Shown: positions 34,777-44,121, counted from the first letter of the stretch. The stretch is 64,000 nt of DNA from an uncultured Oscillospiraceae bacterium (GCA_934513685.1 CAKSWY010000003.1:1-64000), one strand, 5' to 3'. A program made the numbers and translations. Notes: generated by a model from the letters alone, not told the origin.

Positions 34777-36338
34777 ACTCGGTGCTGGCCATTGTGACCG
34801 GCGTGATTCAAAAGCTGTCCTCCATTTTCATTGCGTTTTTCTCCCAGTGGGTGTTCATTCACTACCTGGGCATGGAATATGTGAGCGTGGACGGCCTGTT
34901 CAGCAGCGTGCTGACCTTCCTCTCGCTGGCGGAGCTGGGGGTCGGCTCGGCCATCACGGTTTATCTGTACAAGCCGCTGGCCGAGAAGGACACCCGGGCC
35001 ATCCAGAGCTATATGCACTTTTACAAGCAGTGCTACCGGGTCATCGGCTGGGTGATCCTGATTCTGGGGCTGTGCCTGGTGCCGGTGCTGGACCGGCTGG
35101 TCAATTTTGACAATGCACCCCCCATCAACCTGTATCTGGTCTACCTGCTGTTCCTGTTCAATTCGGTGAGCAGCTACTGGTTTTTCGCCTACAAGTCCAG
35201 CATCATCTCGGCGGACCAGAAGGGGTACCTCATCAACAACCTGAACACGGTGTTCACGGTGGCCGCCAGCCTGGGCAAGTGCGCCGTGGTGCTGCTGACC
35301 CGCAACTTTGTGGCGGCGCTGGTGACGGAGCTGGTCATTGGGCTGGCCAAGAACCTGGTCATTGCCCATAAGGCGGACCAGCTGTACCCCTTCATTCGGG
35401 AAAAGAAGGCGGACCCCATCCCCAAGCAGGCCATGCAGCGGATGTTTCGGGATGTGCGGGCCATGTTCCTGAACAACCTTTCCTTCAAGCTGCTCTCCGC
35501 CACGGACAATCTGGTAATTTCGGCGCTGCTGAGCACCATTCTCATCGGCTATGCCTCCACCTACACCAAAATCATCAATCAGGTGGTCATGGTCATTGCC
35601 ATGCTCACGGTGTCCTTCGGGGCCAGCATCGGCAACCTGGTGACGAAGGAGACCCTCAGCCGCAAGCTGGAGGTGTTCGGCCAGCTGCATCTGGCCAATT
35701 TCTGGATCAGCTGTGTCTCTTCGGTGTGCCTGTTCCAGCTGCTCACCCCTTTTGTGCGGCTGTTTTACGGCGACCGCCCCGAGCTGCAGGCCGGGGTGCT
35801 GAGCATGGATCTGGTGGCCTGCCTGGTGCTGCACTTTTATTTCGGCACGGCGGCCAACGTGCTGGATACCTTTAAAACTTCCATGGGCCTTCTGCGGCAG
35901 GGGTGCTATCTGGCCATTTTCGGCGGTGTGCTGAATCTGGTGCTGGACTTCACCCTTGGCCCCCGGCTGGGGCTGCTGGGCATTTACCTGGCAACGCTGA
36001 TCGCCGAGGTGGGCACCACCTATTTCCCCAAGGGCTTTTATGTGTACCGGGACGGCTTCCATCTGCCGCCGGTGCCGTTCCTCTTCAAGATGCTTCGGCA
36101 GCTGCTGCTCACGGTGGGCTGCGTGGCCCTCACCAGCCTGTGCTGTGCCTGGGTGAAGGAGACGACCCTCTTCACCTTCCTGGCGCAGGGGGTGATCAGC
36201 GCCGTGGTGCCCAATCTGGTGCTGCTGGCGGTGTACGGCCGAAGTGAGGAATTCCGGGGCATTCTGCAGCGGCTGGCCCCCGTGCTGAACAAAACACCCC
36301 TGCGGGCGCTGGTAAAGCCCGGAAAGGACGAGCCATGA
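34755..36338 (+). CDS. Wzx-like polysaccharide flippase (MOP superfamily)
   Basis: A 527-residue protein with about fourteen hydrophobic helices. VNSVLAIVTGVIQKLSSIFIAFFSQWVFIHYLGMEYVSVDGLFSSVLTFLSLAELGVGSAI is a typical opening of oligosaccharide-repeat transporters in capsule clusters of Firmicutes. It should move the undecaprenyl-linked repeat unit to the outer face of the membrane. The start is TTG at 34755, inside the preceding gene, with GGAGGAAAGG about 13 bases upstream. Its stop overlaps the GT10 gene (ATGA). An unrelated MATE transporter is unlikely, given the context. Confidence 0.88.
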   Translation: MENSRTVNSVLAIVTGVIQKLSSIFIAFFSQWVFIHYLGMEYVSVDGLFSSVLTFLSLAELGVGSAITVYLYKPLAEKDTRAIQSYMHFYKQCYRVIGWVILILGLCLVPVLDRLVNFDNAPPINLYLVYLLFLFNSVSSYWFFAYKSSIISADQKGYLINNLNTVFTVAASLGKCAVVLLTRNFVAALVTELVIGLAKNLVIAHKADQLYPFIREKKADPIPKQAMQRMFRDVRAMFLNNLSFKLLSATDNLVISALLSTILIGYASTYTKIINQVVMVIAMLTVSFGASIGNLVTKETLSRKLEVFGQLHLANFWISCVSSVCLFQLLTPFVRLFYGDRPELQAGVLSMDLVACLVLHFYFGTAANVLDTFKTSMGLLRQGCYLAIFGGVLNLVLDFTLGPRLGLLGIYLATLIAEVGTTYFPKGFYVYRDGFHLPPVPFLFKMLRQLLLTVGCVALTSLCCAWVKETTLFTFLAQGVISAVVPNLVLLAVYGRSEEFRGILQRLAPVLNKTPLRALVKPGKDEP

Positions 36339-37339
36339 AAATCAAAGTGAAGTATGTGGACTTCCTGCGGGAACAGGATATGCGGGACGGCTTTGCCCAG
36401 ATGCTGCGGGATGGCCTTGCCGACCTGGGCGAGGTGGAGTTCTGCGACGACCCGGATTACATCCTGTGCAGCTACTTCGGCAAAGAGTACCGCCATTATG
36501 ACTGCACCCGCATTCTGGTTTCCGGCGAGAACCAGCGGCCGGATTTTAACCTGTACGACTATGCAGTGGGCAGCGACTGGATGACCTACGAGGATCGCTT
36601 CCTCTCGCTGCAGTGGTACGCCTTCCCCCGCTGGAAGGAGCTGGGCAAGCTGGCGCTTGTCAAGCACACGCTGCCGGAGGACGTGTACCGGAGCAAGGAA
36701 AAGTTCTGCAATTATGTGGTGTCCAATTACGGAGCCAACCCCATGCGGGAGCAGATGTTCGAGGCCCTGAGCCAGTACAAGCGGGTGGAGAGCGGCGGCC
36801 GAAGCCGCAACAACCAGCCAGGCGGCAAGCCGGTGGCGGACAAGCTGGCCTTCCAGCAGCAGTGCCGCTTCAGCCTGGCCTTTGAAAACGCCCAGACCAT
36901 GGGCTACTGCACCGAGAAGATTCTGGATGCCTTTGCGGCGGCCACCGTGCCCATTTACTGGGGCGACCCGAAGGTGGCCCGCATTTACAATCCGGAGGCC
37001 TTCATCGACTGCACCGCCTGCACCAGTGTGCAGGACATGGTGGAGAAGGTGCGGGCCGTGGAAGAGGACCGGGCGCGCTGGCTGTATATGCTGCGCCAGC
37101 CCGCCTTCACCGACCCCGAGCGGGTGCGGCAGGAGATCGAGGGCAACCCCTTCGGGGCCTTCATGCACCACATTGTGGAGCAGGGCCCGGAGGGCAGCCG
37201 CCGCCGCAGCCGGGATTTCTGGACCGCCAAGTATGAGGAAAATGCCCGTCAGGCCGCCCGGCTGGAGAGCATGGGCTGGTGGAAATGGTACGCCAAGGGC
37301 GAGCGCTTTCTGGTGAAAAAGGGGATTTGGAAAAAATGA
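36335..37339 (+). CDS. GT10 family fucosyltransferase
   Basis: A 334-residue enzyme with the diagnostic alpha-1,3/4-fucosyltransferase motif at residues 179-212: FSLAFENAQTMGYCTEK, then ILDAFAAATVPIYWGDP. Glu184 and Lys194 in this block bind GDP-fucose in characterised enzymes. N-terminal ILVSGENQRPDFNLYDYAVG is also typical. The C-terminal 60 residues are basic and may hold it at the membrane. The ATGA overlaps with both neighbours show tight coupling to the flippase and the next glycosyltransferase. It predicts fucose, or a related GDP-deoxysugar, in the polysaccharide; no GDP-fucose synthesis gene is in the window. Confidence 0.9.
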   Translation: MKIKVKYVDFLREQDMRDGFAQMLRDGLADLGEVEFCDDPDYILCSYFGKEYRHYDCTRILVSGENQRPDFNLYDYAVGSDWMTYEDRFLSLQWYAFPRWKELGKLALVKHTLPEDVYRSKEKFCNYVVSNYGANPMREQMFEALSQYKRVESGGRSRNNQPGGKPVADKLAFQQQCRFSLAFENAQTMGYCTEKILDAFAAATVPIYWGDPKVARIYNPEAFIDCTACTSVQDMVEKVRAVEEDRARWLYMLRQPAFTDPERVRQEIEGNPFGAFMHHIVEQGPEGSRRRSRDFWTAKYEENARQAARLESMGWWKWYAKGERFLVKKGIWKK

Positions 37340-38340
37340 ACAGACAGCCCTGGACCGAAACCTACGACGTGGTCATGCCCATCCTGAAGCGGGATTGGCC
37401 CGCCGCCCAGGTGAACCTACCCTTTGTGTTCAAAAACCTGCCCATCCGGCGGCTGGTGGTGCTCAGCGGGGCCGACCTGGAGCCGCTGCTGCCCCGGGAT
37501 GAGCGCATTGTGTTTGTGAACGAGAACGAGCTGATGGAGGGCCTGACCCTGGCCAGCGTAAAAAAGGCCATGTATGCCCGCATTTATACGGACAAGCGGG
37601 CCGGGTGGTACTTCCAGCAGTTTTTGAAGCTGGGCTACGCCCGGGTATGCACGGAGAAGGCCTACATTGTGTGGGACGCCGACACGGTGCCGGTGCGGCC
37701 CATCTCCTTCCAAAACGAGCAGGGGCAGTATCTGTTCAACGTGCGGCCGGAGTACAACAAGCCCTACTTTGACACGATGAAAACCCTGCTGGGCCTGGAA
37801 AAATGCCAGGAGGACAGCTTCATTGCCGAGCACATGATCTTTGACACCCGGATGGCCTGCCGGATGCTGGACGAGATCGAGGCCAACGACCGGCTGCCCG
37901 GCGCCGCCTTCTGGGAGAAGATTCTGGCGGCGGTGCCACTGGATGCCCTCAAAGGCTCCGGTTTCAGCGAGTTTGAAACCTACGGCACCTGGGCCATGAC
38001 CCGCTGCCCGGGCCGCTATGAGGTGCGGCCCCTGCACGGCCTGCGCAGCGGCAAGAACATTCTGGGGCAGGCCCCCGACGCCGAAACGCTGGAATGGGTG
38101 GGCCAAAGCTACGACACCGTTGCCATGGAAAAGTTCAGCGCAAGCACCCCGCTGCGGCATCTGGCGGCCAGCGGGCGATACCGGGCCGGGCACACGGCCG
38201 CGCAGCTGAACACCCTGAAAGAGCGGTTCCACGTCATTCCGGCGGTATATGGCTGGGGCAAGGGGCTGTGGCCCCGCTTTAAGATCTGGGGCGGCAAATA
38301 CAAGCGGATGCTGCGGGCAAAACAGAGCAGCAGGAAATGA
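37336..38340 (+). CDS. DUF6492-like glycosyltransferase
   Basis: A 334-residue protein with the pattern of DUF6492 putative glycosyltransferases: YDVVMPILKRDWPAAQVNLP, RIVFVNENEL, YARIYTDKRAGWYFQQFLKLGYA, and YIVWDADTVPVRPISF, a likely DxD metal site. The remainder has EDSFIAEHMIFDTRMACRMLDEIE. The family is poorly characterised. ATG 37336 overlaps the preceding TGA. It is followed by 176 bases without a convincing gene (a 16-codon ORF at 38351 has a ribosome site but no recognisable product). Confidence 0.78.
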   Translation: MNRQPWTETYDVVMPILKRDWPAAQVNLPFVFKNLPIRRLVVLSGADLEPLLPRDERIVFVNENELMEGLTLASVKKAMYARIYTDKRAGWYFQQFLKLGYARVCTEKAYIVWDADTVPVRPISFQNEQGQYLFNVRPEYNKPYFDTMKTLLGLEKCQEDSFIAEHMIFDTRMACRMLDEIEANDRLPGAAFWEKILAAVPLDALKGSGFSEFETYGTWAMTRCPGRYEVRPLHGLRSGKNILGQAPDAETLEWVGQSYDTVAMEKFSASTPLRHLAASGRYRAGHTAAQLNTLKERFHVIPAVYGWGKGLWPRFKIWGGKYKRMLRAKQSSRK

Positions 38341-38516
38341 GGAGCGGCAGATGGAACAGACGACACTGGCGGGGGTATTCGCTGGCCCACCGTCTGGCTG
38401 ACCAGCGAAAGAGCCTTCCGCTGGAGTGCTGAAGGCCCGCTTTCAACGCGGCAAACCCGGAAACATCCACCGCAGGACCCTCTGCGGTGACCTATAAAAG
38501 AAATGAGGAACGACCC

Positions 38517-40154
38517 ATGAGCAACCTTCTGATCCTTGGGGCCGGCGGCTTCGGCCATATGGTCTATGAATGTGCCCGGCAGAGCGGGAAGTACGATGAG
38601 ATTGCCTTTCTGGACGACGCGGCAAAGGACAGCCGCGTCATCGGCAAATGCGTGGATTACCAGATCTGGCGGGAGAAATTCCCCCATGCGGTGGCGGCCT
38701 TCGGCAACAACCGGATGCGCCTGGCCTGGGTGGAAAAGCTGCAGGAGGCCGGGTTTGACGTGCCCTGTCTGTGCCACTCCAGCGCGATCGTCAGCCCCTC
38801 GGTGCAGATGGAGGCCGGCTGCTTTGTAATGCAGCGCGTCGTGCTGAACACCCATGTGAAGCTGGGCAAGGGCGTGCTGATCAACAGCGGCGCCATTGTG
38901 GACCACGACAGCGATGTGGGGGACGGCGCCCATGTGGGCCTGGGCAGCGTGGTGAAGGCCAACTGCCACATTGCCCCCCTGCGCAAGGTGGAGGCCGGGG
39001 AGGTCATCTTCTCCACCCGGCGGCCCATTGAAGGGGTGGACAGCCGCCAGCTGGAGGACGCCCTGTACGCCTTCGGTTTCGGCAACGACTGCAGCTACGT
39101 CAAGCCTTTCGGTGCGGGGCATATCAACGAGACCTATGCGGTGTACATGGCAGGGGAGACCGGCGATGAGCTGACCTACGTGCTTCAGCGGGTGAACATC
39201 GTGGCCTTCCACCGGCCGGACCATGTGATGGCCAACATCTTCGGCGTCACCGAGTATCTGCGCAAGTCCATCCGGGCCCAGGGCGGCAACCCGGACCGGG
39301 AGACCCTCAGCTACATCAAAACCAAGAGCGGCGACCCCTATTTTGAAGACGATCAGGGAATGCCCTGGCGCTGCTACAATTACATTGCCGATGCGGTGTG
39401 CCACCAGACGGCCGACGACCCGCAGCTGATGTACGAGGCGGGCCTGGGCTTCGGCCGCTTCCTGCGCCAGCTGGACGGCTACCCGGTGGAGACCCTGTAC
39501 GAGACCATTCCCCGCTTCCACGACACCGAGAGCCGCCTGGCGGACTTCAAAAAGGCCGTGCAGCGGGATGTGAAGGACCGGGCCCGCACCTGCCGGGAGG
39601 AGATCGACTTTGTGCTGGCACGCCAGGCCGACTGCGGCGTGCTGATGGAGCAGATCCGCAACGGCAGCCTGCCCCTGCGGGTGACCCACAACGACACCAA
39701 GCTGAACAACCTTCTGTTTGACCAGAACGGCCACAGCATGTGCCTGATCGACCTGGACACCATCATGCCCGGCACGGCCCTGAACGACTACGGCGACGCC
39801 ATCCGCTACGGGGCCTCCACCGCCGACGAGGACGAGCCGGACCTGGACAAGGTGCATTTCGACATGAACCTGTTTGAGCTGTACACCAAGGGCTATCTGG
39901 AGGGCTGCGGCGGCGTGCTCACCGCCAAGGAGCGGGAGTATATGGTCTGGGGCGCCAAGCTGCTGACACTGGAGTGCGGTATGCGCTTTTTGGCCGACTA
40001 CCTGCAGGGGGACGTGTATTTCAAAACCGATTATCCCACCCACAACCTGGTGCGCAGCCGCACCCAGTTCCGTCTGGTGGCGGAAATGGAACAGCATTTT
40101 GACGAGATGGGTCAGATCGTGCGCCGGTACGGCGAAGCCGAAGCGAACGCCTGA
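38517..40154 (+). CDS. Fusion of NeuD/PglD-like acyltransferase and NahK-like sugar kinase
   Basis: A 545-residue, two-domain protein in one continuous frame. Residues 1 to about 185 form a NeuD/PglD-like unit: a Rossmann start (MSNLLILGAGGFGHMVYECA) and a left-handed beta-helix with hexapeptide-like steps (SSAIVSPSVQMEAG through INSGAIVDHDSDVGDGAHVGLGSVV). Residues about 190-545 form an aminoglycoside-phosphotransferase-fold kinase like NahK, which phosphorylates N-acetylhexosamines at C1: FGAGHINETYAV, VLQRVN, catalytic HNDTKLNN (residues 391-398, Asp393) and IDLDTIMPG (Asp412, Asp414). ATG 38517 has GAGGA upstream. It could supply or acylate an amino sugar for the polysaccharide. Substrates are inferred. 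Confidence 0.85.
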   Translation: MSNLLILGAGGFGHMVYECARQSGKYDEIAFLDDAAKDSRVIGKCVDYQIWREKFPHAVAAFGNNRMRLAWVEKLQEAGFDVPCLCHSSAIVSPSVQMEAGCFVMQRVVLNTHVKLGKGVLINSGAIVDHDSDVGDGAHVGLGSVVKANCHIAPLRKVEAGEVIFSTRRPIEGVDSRQLEDALYAFGFGNDCSYVKPFGAGHINETYAVYMAGETGDELTYVLQRVNIVAFHRPDHVMANIFGVTEYLRKSIRAQGGNPDRETLSYIKTKSGDPYFEDDQGMPWRCYNYIADAVCHQTADDPQLMYEAGLGFGRFLRQLDGYPVETLYETIPRFHDTESRLADFKKAVQRDVKDRARTCREEIDFVLARQADCGVLMEQIRNGSLPLRVTHNDTKLNNLLFDQNGHSMCLIDLDTIMPGTALNDYGDAIRYGASTADEDEPDLDKVHFDMNLFELYTKGYLEGCGGVLTAKEREYMVWGAKLLTLECGMRFLADYLQGDVYFKTDYPTHNLVRSRTQFRLVAEMEQHFDEMGQIVRRYGEAEANA

Positions 40155-40174
40155 ACCTTCCGAAAGGAGACGCA

Positions 40175-41479
40175 ATGACGGTAAAATTGCTCATCCGCCT
40201 GCTGCCCTGCCTGCTGGTGCTGGGCTTTGGGGCGGCGGCCCTGCCCGGCGGCAGCACCAATGGCCTGTGGAACCGCGAGCGCTGGCTTTGGGTCGATGGC
40301 GGCGAAGCGGTGCGCCAACGGCTGGGGGCGGCGCTGGTCGCGGCCTATTTTGTGGTGGAATGGCTTTGGGGCACCGGAGAGCTGGCGGCCCAGAAGCTGC
40401 TGGCCCTGCCGGAAATTCCGGAACTGTGGGACACTGTGGGCACCACCCTGATCGGCTGCCTGGTGCTGGCCAAGGTGCTGTTTGCCAGCCGGTATTCCGG
40501 CCGGCAGCTGCTGGTCAGCGTGGGGCTGTGCCTGTGGTTTGCGTTTTCGCACATGATCACCGGCTACGACCCCATTGCCAACAGCCTGTGTGCCATGCTG
40601 ATTTTGAAGGACGTGGACCTGCGCTGGTCACTGAGTTGGCTGAGCGGCAGCATTTTTGCCAAGCTGGCGGCGCATCTGGCCCTGATCGGGGCGGGGGTGT
40701 TCACCGCCGGCTGGGCCGAGCGCTGGGAGACTGGCCGCCTGCGGGCGGACCTGCAGTTCGGCAGCGTGAACTTTCTGGGCATTGCCCTGGCGCAGATGGC
40801 CATTTTGTGGCTGGCCCTGCGGCCCCGCTTCAAGCTGTGGCACCTTCTGCCCTTCGGGGCGGTGCTGGTGTTTATTCAGCAGGTGCCGGACTGCCGAAGC
40901 GCCGTGCTGATCGGCCTCGGGTTTGCCGTGCTGCTGGTGCTGGCCCGCTTTTTGCCGCGGCTGTTTGCGGCAAAGCCGGTGCGGGCGCTGCTGTGCCTGG
41001 CGGCCCCGCTGGTGGCGGCCTTTACCTGGGCTTTGAGCCTTGTGTACGATAAGGACAATAAGGTGATGGCTGCCGTTGACTTTGTGCTGAGCCGCCGCAT
41101 TTCGCTGGCCTACAACACCTTCGGCATGGAAAAGCTCTACGGCAACCAGCACTTCTTCTTCGGGCAGGCGTTTATTCCCGACGGCTTTTACCGGGTGGAC
41201 AATTCCTATATTTACTACTACTATCTGTGCGGTCCGATCATGGTGGCGCTCATCTGCCTGGGCTTTGTGCTGCTCACCTACCGGCTGCTGAAGCAGGGCG
41301 ACCTGCCCCTGGCGCTGGCGGTGGCCATGTTTACGGTGTATGCGGTGATGGAACACTGCCTGTCGCCCGGGCTGAACATGACCCTGTATCTCATGCCCAT
41401 CGCCCTGTACCCCCACGCGGAGTTTGCGCTGACATTGCAGCCAAAAGCCCCGCCCAAAGAAGAAAGGAGCCTGACATGA
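40175..41479 (+). CDS. Wzy-like O-antigen/polysaccharide polymerase
   Basis: A 434-residue protein with about ten membrane helices and one longer loop. The loop (FGMEKLYGNQHFFFGQAFIPDGFYRVDNSYIYYYYLCGP) carries the Asp-Asn-Ser-Tyr pattern common to the ligase/polymerase group. Such proteins join repeat units on the outer face of the membrane. The family is highly variable, so the call rests on topology, this loop and position beside a flippase and glycosyltransferases. AAAGGAG precedes the ATG. Its stop overlaps the phosphodiesterase gene (ATGA). Confidence 0.75.
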   Translation: MTVKLLIRLLPCLLVLGFGAAALPGGSTNGLWNRERWLWVDGGEAVRQRLGAALVAAYFVVEWLWGTGELAAQKLLALPEIPELWDTVGTTLIGCLVLAKVLFASRYSGRQLLVSVGLCLWFAFSHMITGYDPIANSLCAMLILKDVDLRWSLSWLSGSIFAKLAAHLALIGAGVFTAGWAERWETGRLRADLQFGSVNFLGIALAQMAILWLALRPRFKLWHLLPFGAVLVFIQQVPDCRSAVLIGLGFAVLLVLARFLPRLFAAKPVRALLCLAAPLVAAFTWALSLVYDKDNKVMAAVDFVLSRRISLAYNTFGMEKLYGNQHFFFGQAFIPDGFYRVDNSYIYYYYLCGPIMVALICLGFVLLTYRLLKQGDLPLALAVAMFTVYAVMEHCLSPGLNMTLYLMPIALYPHAEFALTLQPKAPPKEERSLT

Positions 41480-42018
41480 AGCTGGTGATCGCATCCGATC
41501 TGCATGGTTCGGCCCTGTACACCGGCCAGCTGATGAAACGCATTGAGGCAGAAGCGCCGGACCGGGTGCTTCTGCTGGGGGACCTGCTCTACCACGGCCC
41601 CCGCAACGACCTGCCCGAGGGTTATGCGCCCAAGCAGGTCATTCCCATGCTGAACGGCATCAAGGAGAAGATCGTGGCGGTGCGGGGCAACTGCGAGGCC
41701 GAGGTGGACCAGATGGTGCTGGAGTTCCCGGTGATGGCAGAATACACCACCCTTGTGCTGGAAAACGGCAGGACGCTGTTTGCCACCCACGGCCACCACT
41801 TTGACCCGGACCACCTGCCGCCCATCCCGGCGGGCAGTGCCTTTGCCTTCGGCCATGTGCACGTAAAGCATCTGGAGTGGAAGGACGGCATTCTCATTCT
41901 CAATCCGGGCAGCGTGTCCATCCCCAAGGACGGCACCCACAGCTATATGACCTACGAGGGCGGCTGCTTTACCCAGAAGCTTCTGGACGGCACGCCGCTG
42001 GCATCCATGGAGTTTTAA
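41476..42018 (+). CDS. YfcE-type metallophosphodiesterase
   Basis: A 180-residue calcineurin-like phosphodiesterase. The metal site is complete: SDLHG (Asp8, His10), LLGDLLYHGPRN (Asp36), RGNCE, THGHHFD and FGHVHV. It resembles E. coli YfcE, which splits phosphodiesters in vitro; the physiological substrate is not known. Its start overlaps the polymerase stop, so it is cotranscribed with the polysaccharide genes, but this may be chance. Confidence 0.9.
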   Translation: MKLVIASDLHGSALYTGQLMKRIEAEAPDRVLLLGDLLYHGPRNDLPEGYAPKQVIPMLNGIKEKIVAVRGNCEAEVDQMVLEFPVMAEYTTLVLENGRTLFATHGHHFDPDHLPPIPAGSAFAFGHVHVKHLEWKDGILILNPGSVSIPKDGTHSYMTYEGGCFTQKLLDGTPLASMEF

Positions 42019-42031
42019 GGAGAAGGGAACC

Positions 42032-43795
42032 TTGAATACCTTGCTTTTGCTGGCCCGGTTGGGCCTGTTTGCCCTGAGCCTGGCGGGGTGGTGCCTGTGG
42101 GCGGCCCGGCGCTTTGCGCTGCCTGTGGAGCAGACGCCGCTGGTGACCATTTCGGCCATCGGCTGCGCCATGTGCGGGGCCGGGCTGCTGAACATTCTCA
42201 CCCCGGTGCGCTGGGCGCTGACGCTGGGCGGCCTGGCGGCTCTGATCTGGGTGCTTGTGCGCCGGCGGGAGGCGCTTGCCCCCTGGCTGAGCCTGCGGGG
42301 GGCAGCCTTCCCGGTGATGAGTGCCTGGCTGCTGGTGCTCACCCGGGGCGGCCTTGTGCCGGGGCATGACAACTTTGCCCATTGGGCCATCATGGCCAAA
42401 ACCGTGGTCACCCAGGCCCAGCTGCCCAACACCGCCAACACGGCGGTGGAGTTTGTGGGCTACCCGCCCGCCGCCGCCTGCTGGATCGACTATGTGTGCG
42501 GCACGGTGGGCCTTTCCGACGGCATGATGATGTTCAGCCAGGGGCTGCTGGTGCTGGCCGGGGCCTGGGCGCTGTGGGGGATGTGCCCCAAAAAGTGCCC
42601 GGGCGGCTGGCTGGCGGCCGCGGGCGCCATGCTGGTTCTCGTGGGCGGCAACGTTCCGCTGGCTGACCTGCGGGTGGATACGCTGCTGGCGGCTTTGGGC
42701 GCGGGTGCCCTGGCGGTGGTGCTGGCGCACCGGCACACCTCGGAGAAGGCGGCCCTGGCGGCGCTGCCCTGCCTGAGTTTTCTGGCGCTGGTAAAAAACA
42801 GCGGCCTGTTTTTCATCGCCTGTGTGCTGGCGGTGCTGTGGTACTGGCTGGCGAAGGGCAGCGCGCCCCGGGCGGCAAAGCTCAAGGCGGGGCTTGCCTG
42901 CACGGCGGCACCCTTTGCGGCCTACTGGCTGTGGCTGCGGCATGTGGCGCTGGTGTACCCGGCGGGCGCTTCCAGCAAGCACGCGGTGAGCCTGGGCAGC
43001 TACGAAACCATTCTGGGCGGCAAAACCGCCGAGGAGCTGGCCCAGTTCAACGGGCTGTTCAGGAGCCATCTGCTGAGCCTTTCGGAAGGGGACACCCGCC
43101 GCATGCTGGCCTTTGCGGTGCTGCTGGTTCTGGTGTGCCTGTTTGTGCGGCGGTACACCCGCTGCTCTCTGGGGGCAGTGCTGCTGCCGGCCGGGGCCTG
43201 CCTGGGGGCAGAGCTTGCGTACATCGGCTGCTTGTGGGGCACCTATGTGTTCTCCATGAACACTGACGAGATGCTGGTGCTGGCCTCCATTCAGCGCTAC
43301 CACACCACCACGCTGCAGTTTCTGGCGGCGGCGCTGGCGGCCTGGCTGCTGCTGGCCCTGCCCAAAGGCAAGGCGGGCGGCGCGCTGCCTGCCGCGGCCG
43401 GGGCCGTGGTGCTGGCCTTTGGCGCGGCCTTCTGCCTGGCGGGCAACAACGGCCTGACGGCGCTGGTCAGCCGGGCACCCTATCAGGACCCGGACAACAG
43501 CCAACAGCCGGTGCTGGCCCTGAAGCAGGAGTACGGCCTGACGGACGGCAGCCGCTATCTGTTCTACACCCGCGGCGGAGATGTGGACACCTGGTCGCTT
43601 CGGTATGTGGCCCGCTATGTGCTGAACACCAACACCGCGAAGTTCTGGCAGTATGAGGACGAATGGTACACGCCGGAAGAACTGGTTGAAAATTACGATT
43701 ATCTGATCCTGCTGAGCCGGGATGAGGAGATCGAGGCCTTCCTGGCGGAGAACGGGCTGGATCCGTCCGCCCAGTGCATTCACCTGACCCGGTAA
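42032..43795 (+). CDS. Large polytopic membrane protein, putative GT-C glycosyltransferase
   Basis: A 587-residue protein with about twelve helices and a C-terminal soluble part of about 110 residues (from PYQDPDNSQQPVLAL onwards). An early loop, GLVPGHDNFAHWAIMAKTVVTQAQLPNTANTAVEFVGYPPAAACWIDYV, has the acidic/His and YPPA elements seen in membrane glycosyltransferases that use polyprenyl-phosphate sugars. It starts with TTG at 42032 after AAGGAGAAGGG and is the last gene of the cluster, followed by a terminator. The enzymatic role is inferred. Confidence 0.7.
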   Translation: MNTLLLLARLGLFALSLAGWCLWAARRFALPVEQTPLVTISAIGCAMCGAGLLNILTPVRWALTLGGLAALIWVLVRRREALAPWLSLRGAAFPVMSAWLLVLTRGGLVPGHDNFAHWAIMAKTVVTQAQLPNTANTAVEFVGYPPAAACWIDYVCGTVGLSDGMMMFSQGLLVLAGAWALWGMCPKKCPGGWLAAAGAMLVLVGGNVPLADLRVDTLLAALGAGALAVVLAHRHTSEKAALAALPCLSFLALVKNSGLFFIACVLAVLWYWLAKGSAPRAAKLKAGLACTAAPFAAYWLWLRHVALVYPAGASSKHAVSLGSYETILGGKTAEELAQFNGLFRSHLLSLSEGDTRRMLAFAVLLVLVCLFVRRYTRCSLGAVLLPAGACLGAELAYIGCLWGTYVFSMNTDEMLVLASIQRYHTTTLQFLAAALAAWLLLALPKGKAGGALPAAAGAVVLAFGAAFCLAGNNGLTALVSRAPYQDPDNSQQPVLALKQEYGLTDGSRYLFYTRGGDVDTWSLRYVARYVLNTNTAKFWQYEDEWYTPEELVENYDYLILLSRDEEIEAFLAENGLDPSAQCIHLTR

Positions 43796-43905
43796 GCCGT
43801 ACAGACGGCAGGGCTGCCCCGGCGCGGGTGCGGTGCACAAAAAGCAGCGGCAAAACAGGCAAAATGCCGCGGCGGCCCACGCCAGAAACAACAGAATGCT
43901 TCTGA

Positions 43906-43947
43906 AAAACGCTTCCGCAAAGCTGACGACAGCTGCGGAAGCGTTTT
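43906..43947 (+). terminator. Terminator of the polysaccharide cluster
   Basis: AACGCTTCCGCA (43908-43919) pairs with TGCGGAAGCGTT (43934-43945) and is followed by TTTGTGTTTT. Confidence 0.88.
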
Positions 43948-44011
43948 TGTGTTTTATCAATATTGTATCCGAATGACAAAAAAATGTGATTCTATTGGTA
44001 TTGAAGGTACA

Positions 44012-44041
44012 TTGACCGTGCGGCGCGTTCCGTGATACCAT
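44012..44041 (+). promoter_or_regulatory. Promoter of the first AgcS symporter
   Basis: TTGACC (44012-44017), an 18-base spacer and TACCAT (44036-44041). The preceding GGTACA is shared with the promoter of the second copy. Confidence 0.65.
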
Positions 44042-44121
44042 AACAGCGCGGCAAGAGAAACAAAGTTCAGCCCGGGCAAACGGAAGAGACCGGGCAAATT
44101 GGTGGAAGAGAGGAAACGCTC

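Larger units (their letters stand above)
43796..44121. other. Intergenic region before the first AgcS gene
   Basis: It holds the polysaccharide-cluster terminator (43906-43947), an AT-rich stretch, a promoter (44012-44041) and an 80-base leader ending in the GAGAGGAAA ribosome site. No gene is seen. Confidence 0.7.

Noticed and set aside
38351..38401. 16-codon ORF with an AGGAG site between the DUF6492-like gene and the fusion gene
   Set aside because: Too short and without any recognisable feature; it may be a remnant, but there is nothing to support a gene call.
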